Notes under the pieces: model-generated
Database searches by the model: none
What the model was told of the DNA's origin: nothing
The model's input: only the letters and a program-made list of their open reading frames with translations
NCBI RefSeq assembly: GCF_023278185.1
Contig: NZ_CP066356.1
Coordinates: forward strand, 620,001 to 684,000
Source of the DNA: Bradyrhizobium elkanii USDA 76
Lineage (GTDB): Bacteria > Pseudomonadota > Alphaproteobacteria > Rhizobiales > Xanthobacteraceae
DNA: 64,000 nt
Direction of reading: 5' to 3'
Program-made: the position numbers and the translations under genes
Shown: piece after piece, positions 42,828-51,280 of the stretch
Position numbering within the stretch: the first letter of the stretch is position 1
Layout: every line of letters begins with the position of its first letter

Positions 42828-44372
42828 TCACGCCCTGGCAGGCGCCTTCGGCCAATAGCGGTCGCGCAGATGGCGCTTCACCAGTTTGCCGGTCGGCGTG
42901 CGCGGCAGATCTTGCTCGAAGTCGATGCTCTTCGGGCATTTGATCGGCGACAGATGCTGCCGGCAGAAGGCGATCAGCTCGGCCTCGAGCTCCTTGCCGG
43001 CCCTGGCGATGTCGTGCGGCTGCACCACGGCCTTGACCTCTTCGCCCATCTCCTCGTTCGGCACGCCGAACACCGCGACGTCGGAGACCGCGGGATGCGT
43101 GATCAGCACGTCCTCGGTCTCCTGCGGATAGATGTTCACGCCGCCGGAGATGATCATGTAGCTCTTGCGGTCGGTGAGATAGAGGAAGCCCTCTTCGTCG
43201 AGGTAGCCGACATCGCCGAGCGTCGACCAGCCCTTGGCGTTATAGGCCCTCTTCGTCTTCTCCGGATCGTTGTGATAGGAGAACGCCGGGGCGTCGGCGA
43301 AATAGACTTGGCCGATCTGCCCGGTCGGCGCCTCCTCGTCGTTCTCGTCGAGGATCTTGACCTTGCCGACCACGGCGCGGCCGACCGTGCCGCGGTGGGT
43401 CAGCCATTGCTGCGAGGTCGAGACGGTGACGCCGTTGCCTTCGGAGCCGGCGTAATACTCGATCAGGATCGGTCCCCACCATTCGATCATCTTGGCCTTG
43501 ACGTCGACCGGGCAGGGCGCCGCGGCGTGGATCGCGCCCTTCAGCGACGAGACCTTGTAGCGGGCGCGCACTTCGTCGGGCAGCTTCAGCATGCGCACGA
43601 ACATGGTCGGCACCAGCTGCGACTGCGTCACCTTGTGCTTCTCGACCTGCTTCAGAAATTCCTCGGCGTCGAAATGCTCCATGATGACGGAGGTGCCCCC
43701 GAGCACGATCGCCATCATGTTGAAGCGCAGCGGGGCCGCGTGATAGAGCGGCGCCGGCGACAGATAGATGCTGTCCGCATTCATGCCGCACATGTCGGCG
43801 GTGAGGATCCGCAGGAACGGGTTCGGCACGTCGATCCGGTTGCCTTCGAACTCCCTCTTGATGCCTTTGGGCCGGCCGGTGGTGCCGGAAGAGTACAGCA
43901 TGTCGTAGCCCGCAACTTCGTGGGCAACCGGCGTGGTCGGCTGCGCGCCGGCCTCCTTGTCATAGGAGCGGAAGCCCGGTGCGGGCTCGTCCATCATGTA
44001 GAACAGCGGCTCGCCTGGTTCGCCCTTGATCAGGCCCTTCACCTTGTCGGCGCATTGCGGCGTGGTGATGAACACCTTCGCGCCGCAATCCTTGATGATG
44101 TAGGCGATCTCCTCTTCCGTCAGGTAGCGGCTGATCGCGGTGTAATAGAGACCCGAGCGCTGCGCGGCCCAGCAGATCTCCATGAAGGCGAGCCGGTTTT
44201 CCATCAGCAGCGCGATGTGGTCGCCGGCCTTCAGGCCGAGCGAGCGGAACAGATGGGCGCCCTGGTTCGAAAGCTCGTCGAGCTCGCGATAGGTGATGGC
44301 CTTGCCGCTGCCCGCCATCTGATAGGCGATCTTGTTCGGATGGGTGCGCGCGTGGATCGACGGATGGGTCAT
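42828..44372 (-). CDS. Acyl-CoA synthetase (AMP-forming)
   Basis: This 514-aa ANL-superfamily ligase activates a carboxylic acid to its CoA thioester. The phosphate loop is YSSGTTGRPKGI (about 160), motif A5 is YYAGSEGNGV (about 320), the STLGDVGYLDEEGFLYLTDR block contains the adenylate-binding aspartate and arginine, the hinge follows, and the catalytic lysine is in PTGKLVKR (about 501). It is similar to FadD-type ligases next to thiolases in Bradyrhizobium. The thiolase gene on the same strand lies 3 kb upstream, beyond two insertion sequences. The original unit was probably thiolase-ligase. Confidence 0.9.
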   Translation of the reverse strand: MTHPSIHARTHPNKIAYQMAGSGKAITYRELDELSNQGAHLFRSLGLKAGDHIALLMENRLAFMEICWAAQRSGLYYTAISRYLTEEEIAYIIKDCGAKVFITTPQCADKVKGLIKGEPGEPLFYMMDEPAPGFRSYDKEAGAQPTTPVAHEVAGYDMLYSSGTTGRPKGIKREFEGNRIDVPNPFLRILTADMCGMNADSIYLSPAPLYHAAPLRFNMMAIVLGGTSVIMEHFDAEEFLKQVEKHKVTQSQLVPTMFVRMLKLPDEVRARYKVSSLKGAIHAAAPCPVDVKAKMIEWWGPILIEYYAGSEGNGVTVSTSQQWLTHRGTVGRAVVGKVKILDENDEEAPTGQIGQVYFADAPAFSYHNDPEKTKRAYNAKGWSTLGDVGYLDEEGFLYLTDRKSYMIISGGVNIYPQETEDVLITHPAVSDVAVFGVPNEEMGEEVKAVVQPHDIARAGKELEAELIAFCRQHLSPIKCPKSIDFEQDLPRTPTGKLVKRHLRDRYWPKAPARA

Positions 44373-44397
44373 TGTGTTTCCTCAAGGCATCAAAAGT

Positions 44398-44426
44398 GGT
44401 CGTCCCGGCGAAGGCCGGGACCCATA
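44398..44426. repeat. Left part of an interrupted family B palindrome
   Basis: GTCGTCCCGGCGAAGGCCGG and GACCCATA abut the inverted repeat of the IS1111-type element. The matching right part TATGGGTCCCTGCTTTCGCA is at 45861-45880, and its last piece GGGACGAC is at 47377-47384 after the IS4-family element. Confidence 0.8.
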
Positions 44427-44440
44427 TGTGGACGGCCCCC

Positions 44441-44680
44441 GTGGCACAAGAGCTTTTTGGTGAGATCGGATCGCTTGCATCCATATGTCCGGCCTGTTGA
44501 GTGCGATCGGTCGATCGCTGGCCAAGATGGGTTGCGCGATGCGAGTTCCAAACAACCAGGCGACCTGTTGACGGCCGATGGGTCCCACGGATTGTCTCGC
44601 ATCGTTGCTCGATCGATCGCTCCATCTGCTCCTGCAGCTCCGGGTCGACCGGCGAGCGAGCCCGCCGGCCGGCCAATCGA
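44441..44680 (-). ncRNA. Candidate guide (bridge/seek) RNA region of the IS1111-type element
   Basis: This 240-nt region between the transposase stop and the inverted repeat lacks a good reading frame of its own. Transcribed in transposase sense, it contains GGGACCCAT (complement of 44578-44586). That is complementary to ATGGGTCCC, found on the same strand in the REP flank directly outside the element (complement of 44417-44425 region) and also at 45862-45870. IS110-family elements use such an RNA to pair with target DNA. The RNA ends and fold were not computed. Confidence 0.5.
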
Positions 44681-45718
44681 TTAGGCGGCGGCTGTCATGG
44701 GCTTGATCCGTGCCGCCTCGTAACTCTCGCCCGTCGCCATCAACTTCCAGGCGATACGGGCTACTTTGTTGGCAAGCGCCACGGCCGCAAGCTTCGGCGG
44801 CTTGCGCTGGATCAGGGCCAGCAGCCAGCGCGAGTGATGACCGCGTCCGCGCCTGGCCTGCTGGATCACCGCCGTGGCCCCGATGACCAGCAGACGGCGC
44901 AGGTCCTCATCGCCCGCCCGCGTGATCTTGCCAAGCCTGGTCCTGCCGGCGGTAGAGTGGTCCTTGGGTGTCAATCCCAGCCAGGCCGCAAAATGACGAC
45001 CAGAACGGAACGCGTGCGGATCAGGTGTCTTCATCACCAGCGCGGTTGCAACGATCGGACCGACCGAGGGGATCTCAGCCAGGCGCCGGCCCGTGGCATC
45101 GCCGCGGTGCCAGGCCATCAGCTTGGCCTCAACCGCCTTCAACTCACCCTCGAGCCTGGCGCGCTCCCGGCCCAGCACCACAAACAGCTCGCGTGCCAGG
45201 GCGGGAAGCGTCTCGTCCTGCGCAATCCGCGCCAGCAGTGGCTCGATCGCGTCCAGTCCTTTGGGTGCGATCAGGCCATACTCCGCCGCATGGCCGCGGA
45301 TCGTATTGGTCAGCTGGGTGCGCCGGACGATCAATCCGTCGCGGACGCCCATCAGCATCAGCGCAGCCTGCTGCTCGGCCGTCTTCACCGGCACGAAGCG
45401 CATGCTCCGCCGGCTCATCGCTTCACACAGACCTTCTGCATCCCGCCCGTCATTCTTGTTCCGCATCACGTAGGGTTTAACCAATTGCGGTGCCATCAGC
45501 TTCACTTCGTGACCGAGCTTGGAAAGCTCCCGCGCCCAATGTTGCGAAGCCCCGCAGGCCTCCATCCCGATCACGGTCGGCGGCAATTTGGCGAAGAACT
45601 CCAGCACCTGTTTGCGCGACAGCTTCTTGCGCAGCACCACCTGCTCCGCCGCATCAACCCCATGCAGCACAAAAATATACTTCGACGTATCAATCCCAAT
45701 GCGGATAATCTGGTTCAC
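44681..45718 (-). CDS. IS110-family (IS1111 group) DEDD transposase/recombinase
   Basis: This 345-aa recombinase is assigned the GTG start at 45718 (VNQIIRIGIDTSK), preceded by GGGAGCC; an open frame continues upstream but runs out of the element. The N-terminal RuvC-like DEDD domain begins with D10 (GIDTSK) and includes E in VIGMEACGAS and D in KNDGRDAEG. A charged coiled coil follows (about 150-200). The C-terminal Transposase_20 domain, with EIPSVGPIVATALV and HFAAWLGLTPKDHSTAGRT-like residues, carries the serine region. It appears intact. It works with an RNA encoded at the element end. Confidence 0.92.
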   Translation of the reverse strand: MNQIIRIGIDTSKYIFVLHGVDAAEQVVLRKKLSRKQVLEFFAKLPPTVIGMEACGASQHWARELSKLGHEVKLMAPQLVKPYVMRNKNDGRDAEGLCEAMSRRSMRFVPVKTAEQQAALMLMGVRDGLIVRRTQLTNTIRGHAAEYGLIAPKGLDAIEPLLARIAQDETLPALARELFVVLGRERARLEGELKAVEAKLMAWHRGDATGRRLAEIPSVGPIVATALVMKTPDPHAFRSGRHFAAWLGLTPKDHSTAGRTRLGKITRAGDEDLRRLLVIGATAVIQQARRGRGHHSRWLLALIQRKPPKLAAVALANKVARIAWKLMATGESYEAARIKPMTAAA

Positions 45719-45870
45719 GGACGGCTCCCATGTATGAGATCTAGACAACCTCATTCTGGCACACTGATGCCGTAGGGGGCCGTCCACACCATCAACCACC
45801 AATTTTTCTTGTTGGACTGAGTTGTGGCCCCAGCCGCGCCTAACCACGGGCATTTGTGGTTATGGGTCCC

Positions 45871-45880
45871 TGCTTTCGCA
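45871..45880 (+). repeat. 10-bp target duplication, left copy (IS4-family element)
   Basis: TGCTTTCGCA at 45871-45880 is repeated exactly at 47367-47376 on the other side of the element. Removing the insert restores GTCCCTGCTTTCGCAGGGAC, a hairpin of the REP element. Confidence 0.92.
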
Positions 45881-47366
45881 CTAGGGCATGCACATATTTG
45901 GTGCGGCGGATTGACTCGGGATGGAGACAGGGGATTCCAGAATCGGCGATCCGTGTGATTTCTATTGCGACGCTCCAGGTTGGACGGGGGTGTCGGGTGT
46001 TGTTACGAATTGACTGGACGTTAGGACGGTTCGGGGATCGTCGTCTCGATAAAGGGGGGCGGCGCTCGTCGAACGCATGGTTGCGGGCAAGACGGTCTGC
46101 CTGCGGCGGCTTTCCAGGGGTGATCGTGCGCTGGAGGTGCGGTTCAACCGCTTTCTCGGCCACGACAAGGTGACGGCGGAGCGGATCATCGAAAGCTGGG
46201 GCGACAGCACGGTTGCCGCGGTAGAGGGCCGCCATGTGCTGGCGATCCAGGACACCAGCGAGATCCACTTCAACACCACGCCGCAACGCCGGCGCGGGCT
46301 CGGCGAAATCGGCAAGGGCAATAACCACGGCGTGCTGCTGCATCCGCTGCTGGCCGTGGATGCCGACGATGGCAGCTGTCTTGGACTTTTGAGTGGGCAG
46401 GTATGGACGCGCCAGGGGCGTCGCACCACGACGCATGACGCACGTGACTTGTCTGACAAGGAATCGCAACGCTGGATATCCACCGCCATTGCGGCCAAGC
46501 CGCTGCTCACCGCTGCCGGAACGGTGACGGTCCTCGGTGATCGCGAGAGCGATATCTTTGCCCTTTATGCCAGCTCGGCCGAGCAGCACTTCCATGTCAT
46601 CGCGCGCAGCATGCATGATCGCAAGCTTGCCGACCGCACCGGCCTGTATGAGGCCACCGACGCCATGCCTGTGGTGGATCGGAGGGCGATCCAACTGCCT
46701 GCGCGCGCGGCGCGACCGGCACGTCAGGCCCATCTCGAACTCCGCTTTGGCGCAATCGAGCTTGCCCGCCCGCAGAGCAAGTTCCTGCGCCATTTGCCGA
46801 AAAGCTTGCCGCTGGCGGTGGTCGACGTGTGCGAGATCAATGCCGGGCCCGGCGCAGAGCCGCTGCACTGGCGTCTGATCACCTCTCACGAGATCGCCAC
46901 CGTCGACGACGCCTGGCGTATCGTCGAATGGTACAAGCAGCGCTGGATCATCGAGCAGTTCTTCCGCGTCCTGAAGACGCAGGGCCTCAAGCTCGAAGAC
47001 AGCCAGATCGGAACCGCCGATCGTCTCCTCAAACTGGTCGCTATCGCCGCCAAGGCAGCCGTCATCACCATCCAGCTTCTGCAAGCGCGCGATGGCGGTC
47101 AGCAGCCCATTCGCGTTGCCTTCAACGACAACGAGATCAACGCGCTTGCCGCCCTCAACCGGCAACTCGAGGCCAGGAGCAAGCGACTGAAAAACCCACA
47201 TCCGCCCGACAGCCTCACCTGGGCAGCCTGGATCATCGGCCGCCTTGGCGGTTGGGACGGCTACCCGTCGTCTAAACCTCCAGGCCCCATCACCTTCAAA
47301 AATGGCCTCGAATACTTCCTGGCCGTCGCAGCAGGATGGAGCCTCAGAGATATGTGCATGCCCTAG
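45881..47366 (+). mobile_element. IS4-family insertion sequence, 1486 bp
   Basis: It is bounded by 17-bp perfect terminal inverted repeats CTAGGGCATGCACATAT (45881-45897) and its complement (47350-47366), flanked by a 10-bp direct duplication. One transposase with DDE residues and the YREK signature is encoded; its stop codon is formed by the right terminal repeat. It is inserted into the hairpin loop of the same REP-like element already split by the IS1111-type element. The small number of differences suggests a recent insertion. Confidence 0.93.
45997..47366 (+). pseudogene. IS4-family transposase with an N-terminal frameshift at a poly-G tract
   Basis: The main frame (46053-47366) encodes from KG-ALVERMVAGKTVCLRRL to the end. 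It includes D (QDTSE, codon 46251), D (GDRESD, codon 46539) and E in YKQRWIIEQFFRVLK (codon 46953), a perfect Y-2-R-3-E-6-K signature. The conserved N-terminal IDWTLGRFGDRRLDKGG lies in another frame (from about GTG 45997) and must join by a -1 shift at AAAGGGGGG (46051-46059). A stop at 46050 blocks the main frame upstream. Either programmed slippage makes the full protein or an indel inactivated it. The transposase identity is firm; activity is uncertain. Confidence 0.75.
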
Positions 47367-47376
47367 TGCTTTCGCA
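47367..47376 (+). repeat. 10-bp target duplication, right copy (IS4-family element)
   Basis: TGCTTTCGCA is identical to 45871-45880. It is followed by GGGACGACAC, the outer arm of the interrupted family B palindrome. Confidence 0.92.
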
Positions 47377-47424
47377 GGGACGACACCTATTATGTGGAGG
47401 CTGCGTGCCTCGTTTCTCGCGACG

Positions 47425-48597
<1,173 letters not shown>

Positions 48598-48670
48598 GTC
48601 TGATCTCCCTGATGTTTCCGGATTGGGTGGTCTGAAAGTTGGGCCGGATTTAAGGGGCGGCTCAGCATTT

Positions 48671-48690
48671 AGTCAATCAATCAATTAACT
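48671..48690. promoter_or_regulatory. Imperfect 20-bp palindrome, candidate TetR operator
   Basis: AGTCAAT-CAATCA-ATTAACT has 7-bp arms with one mismatch and is strikingly AT-rich for this genome. It lies between divergent thiolase and TetR genes, 19 bp before the TetR start chosen here. Confidence 0.5.
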
Positions 48691-48708
48691 CTTGAGTGCG
48701 GCCCCGCC

Positions 48709-49437
48709 ATGGGCTTATGTGCGGCCTCGATTTACCGTCGAACCCTGACACTGAGCGGGACCAGAGCGCAGTTGAATACCAGCGTACCGACGAAACTTCC
48801 GGCCGGCAAAAATGCCACCGCCGACAAGCTATTGGTCGCAGCCAGCGAGCTGATGATCGAGCGCGCCTCGATCGAGGTGTCGCTGTCCGACATCGCGCAG
48901 AAGTCGGGCGTCAACGCCGCGCTGGTGAAATATCATTTCGGCAACAAGGACGGGCTGCTGCTCGCGCTGCTGGCGCGTGACGCCGCCACCGAGATATCGC
49001 AGCTCGAATATCTCATCAGCCAGCCGATCACACCGTCCGCGAAGTTGCGGCTGCATATCGGCGGCATCATCCGCGCCTATCACCAGTTCCCCTATATGAA
49101 CCGGCTGATCCATTATCTGCTGCACGAAAGCTCGCCGGCCGCCGCGAACGAGGTGTCGAAATTCTTCGTCGCGCCGCTGTTGGATTTTCACCGCCGGCTG
49201 CTCGCCGAAGGCATCAAGGCCGGCGAATTCCGCAAGATCGATCCGGTGCTGTTCTACACCAGCCTGATCGGCGCCTGCGATCACCTGTTCTTCGGCCGCC
49301 ACGCGATGTCGCGCGCGGTCGGCGTCGGTCCGGTCACCGACGAGGTCTGCCGCGAGTACATCAAGCATATGGAAGCCTTGATCTTCGGCGGCGTGCTCAA
49401 TCCCGACAAGGAAACGGCAGCGGTTGCCGCCGGATAA
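48709..49437 (+). CDS. TetR-family transcriptional regulator
   Basis: This repressor has up to 242 aa. The N-terminal helix-turn-helix is VSLSDIAQKSGVNAALVKYHFGNKDGLL (about 60-88), followed by an all-helical ligand domain. The start is uncertain: ATG 48709 has no clear ribosome site, and a TTG about 60 bp later would give a product nearer the family norm. It is divergent from thiolase and upstream of SDR, crotonase, ligase and dehydrogenase genes, so it probably represses the fatty or aromatic acyl-CoA genes and is released by an acyl-CoA (inference). Confidence 0.87.
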   Translation: MGLCAASIYRRTLTLSGTRAQLNTSVPTKLPAGKNATADKLLVAASELMIERASIEVSLSDIAQKSGVNAALVKYHFGNKDGLLLALLARDAATEISQLEYLISQPITPSAKLRLHIGGIIRAYHQFPYMNRLIHYLLHESSPAAANEVSKFFVAPLLDFHRRLLAEGIKAGEFRKIDPVLFYTSLIGACDHLFFGRHAMSRAVGVGPVTDEVCREYIKHMEALIFGGVLNPDKETAAVAAG

Positions 49438-49483
49438 CAAGTTCGAAGTCTAGAGAAGAAACGCCCAAGGAAAGGTTGTATCC

Positions 49484-50242
49484 ATGCAGTTGAAAGACGT
49501 TGCCGTTCTCATCACCGGCGGTGGCTCCGGCCTTGGTGCCGCAACCGCGCGCGCCATGGCCGCGAAGGGCGCCAAGATCGGCGTGATCGACCAGAACAAG
49601 GAAAACGCCGAGAAGGTCGCCGCCGAGGTGAAGGGCGTTGCCCTGCATGCCGACGTCACCGACGAGGATGCGATCAAGGCAGCGATCGCCAAGGCCGAGG
49701 CCGCGCACGGCATCGCGCGCGTGCTGATGAACTGCGCCGGCATCGGCGGTTCGCAGCGCATCGTCGGCAAGGACGGCGTCTATCCGCTTGCCAAGTTCGT
49801 CCGCATCATCAACGTCAATTTGATCGGCACCTTCAACGTGCTGCGCCTGTTCGCCGAGCGGCTGGCGACCGAGGCCCCGATCGGCGAGGAGCGCGGCGTC
49901 GCGATCAACACCGCGTCGGTCGCGGCCTATGAAGGCCAGATCGGCCAGATCGCCTATTCGGCCTCGAAGGGCGGCGTCGTCGGCCTCACGCTGCCGGCGG
50001 CGCGCGACCTCGCCAGCCTGAAGATCCGCGTCAACACCATCGCGCCCGGCCTGTTCCTGACGCCGCTGCTGATGGGTCTCAACGAGGAAGCGCGCAAGAG
50101 CCTCGGCGCCCAGGTGCCGCATCCGGCCCGCCTCGGCGATGCCTCGGAGTACGGCAACCTCGCCGTCCACATCGTCGAGAACCCGATGCTCAACGGCGAA
50201 ACCATCCGCCTCGACGGCGCCATCCGTATGGCCCCGCGGTAG
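49484..50242 (+). CDS. 3-hydroxyacyl-CoA dehydrogenase type II-like SDR (HSD17B10-like)
   Basis: This 252-aa SDR has the cofactor loop ITGGGSGLGAATA (about 10-22), NCAGIGG (about 84), a catalytic serine (NTASVAAYEGQ) and the YSASK motif (about 162-166), all intact. The family oxidises short or branched 3-hydroxyacyl-CoA with NAD+. AAGGAAAGG precedes the ATG. It lies 46 bp after the TetR gene on the same strand and, with the neighbouring thiolase, could complete a beta-oxidation spiral. Confidence 0.9.
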   Translation: MQLKDVAVLITGGGSGLGAATARAMAAKGAKIGVIDQNKENAEKVAAEVKGVALHADVTDEDAIKAAIAKAEAAHGIARVLMNCAGIGGSQRIVGKDGVYPLAKFVRIINVNLIGTFNVLRLFAERLATEAPIGEERGVAINTASVAAYEGQIGQIAYSASKGGVVGLTLPAARDLASLKIRVNTIAPGLFLTPLLMGLNEEARKSLGAQVPHPARLGDASEYGNLAVHIVENPMLNGETIRLDGAIRMAPR

Positions 50243-50261
50243 CGGCGAATTCCGCCTGCTT

Positions 50262-50390
50262 ACCCTCCCCCCTTGCGGGGGAGGGCGGCAGCGAAGGCTG
50301 CCGGGAGAGGGGTTCTCTCCGAGGCCACCCCTCTCCGAAGCGAGGACGTGGCACCGCCGCGCTTGCCCTCTCCCGCAAGGGGAGAGGGCG
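50262..50390. repeat. REP-like composite element, family A
   Basis: ACCCTCCCCCCTTGCGGGGG with AGGGCGGC at the left and TGCCCTCTCCCGCAAGGGGA at the right. It separates the SDR gene from the crotonase gene. Confidence 0.85.
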
Positions 50391-50429
50391 CAATAACAGG
50401 CACCGCATCCGCAAATGCAGGAGTAACGC

Positions 50430-51239
50430 GTGTCTCAACCGCTGCTGATCGAACATCACGACGGGGTCGATTGGGTCACGCTCAATCGCCCCGAGAGCCT
50501 CAACGCGCTCGATCCTTCGCTGATCGATGCGCTCAACGTCTACTTCCAGGGCTTGCAGCGCAATCGCGACACCCGCGTCGTGGTGCTGAAGGGCGCCGGT
50601 GCGAATTTCTGCGCCGGGCTCGACCTCAAGCACGCGATGGCCCGCCGCGGCGGGCAGGCCGAGCCGCCCGGTGTCACGGAGGCGCTGGACTCGCAGCGCC
50701 GCATTGCCGACATCGTGATGCTGATGCGGCGCGCGCCGCAGCCGATCATCGCGCTGGTGCAGGGCGCGGCCGCCGGCGGCGGCTTCGCGCTGGCGCTTGC
50801 CGCCGACATCCGCATCGCGGCGAAGAACGCGCGGATGAATTGCGCTTTCATCAAGCTCGGTCTCGGCGGCTGCGACATCGGCACCAGCTATTTCCTGCCG
50901 CGCCTCGTCGGCGTGTCGGTTGCTTCCGAACTGATCCTCACCGGACGCTTCATCCATGCCGACCGCGCGCTTGCGGTCGGCATGGTGTCCGAGGTGGTCG
51001 AGGCCGCCGCCGATCTCGATGCTGCGGCCAATGCTTATGTCGAGGCGATGATGATGGCCTCGCCGGTCGGTCTCCGCCTGTCGAAGGAATGCATCAACAT
51101 GAGCGTCGATGCCGGCTCGATCGAGGCCGTGATTGCGATGGAGGATCGCAATCAGGTGCTGTGCAGCCGCTCCGAGGATTTCCAGGAAGGCATCAGGGCC
51201 TTTCTCGAGAAACGAAAGCCTGTCTATATCAGGCGCTGA
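50430..51239 (+). CDS. Enoyl-CoA hydratase/isomerase (crotonase) family protein
   Basis: This 269-aa crotonase has its first oxyanion region at GANFCAGLDLKHA (about 57) and its second at QGAAAGGGFALALAADIRI (about 110). The positions of the two hydratase glutamates are F/A and a hydrophobic residue, while GCDIG keeps an aspartate, as in isomerase-like members. The start is GTG 50430 with AGGAG 7 nt upstream. It begins the operon that continues with the ligase, three acyl-CoA dehydrogenases and a nitroreductase. Confidence 0.88.
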   Translation: MSQPLLIEHHDGVDWVTLNRPESLNALDPSLIDALNVYFQGLQRNRDTRVVVLKGAGANFCAGLDLKHAMARRGGQAEPPGVTEALDSQRRIADIVMLMRRAPQPIIALVQGAAAGGGFALALAADIRIAAKNARMNCAFIKLGLGGCDIGTSYFLPRLVGVSVASELILTGRFIHADRALAVGMVSEVVEAAADLDAAANAYVEAMMMASPVGLRLSKECINMSVDAGSIEAVIAMEDRNQVLCSRSEDFQEGIRAFLEKRKPVYIRR

Positions 51240-51280
51240 GAACAGATCCTCTAAGGGACAAGAATTCCGGGAGACGCAAA

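Larger units (their letters stand above)
44427..45788 (-). mobile_element. IS110-family element, IS1111 group, inserted in a REP-like palindrome
   Basis: Fourteen-base perfect inverted repeats TGTGGACGGCCCCC (44427-44440) and GGGGGCCGTCCACA (45775-45788) bound a 1362-bp element with one DEDD transposase gene. The long non-coding part (44441-44680) lies downstream of the transposase and only about 56 bp lies upstream. This organisation and the (sub)terminal repeats fit the IS1111 group, many of which target REP sequences. No target duplication is evident, as usual for the family. Exact ends may extend a few bases beyond the repeats. Confidence 0.8.

Noticed and set aside
42510..44684. 724-codon plus-strand frame opposite the ligase gene
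   Set aside because: It is antisense to a ligase with all ANL motifs; the product is low complexity.
44427..47376. The two adjacent insertion sequences as one composite transposon
   Set aside because: They belong to different families, have separate ends, and only the IS4-family element has its own target duplication. They are independent insertions.
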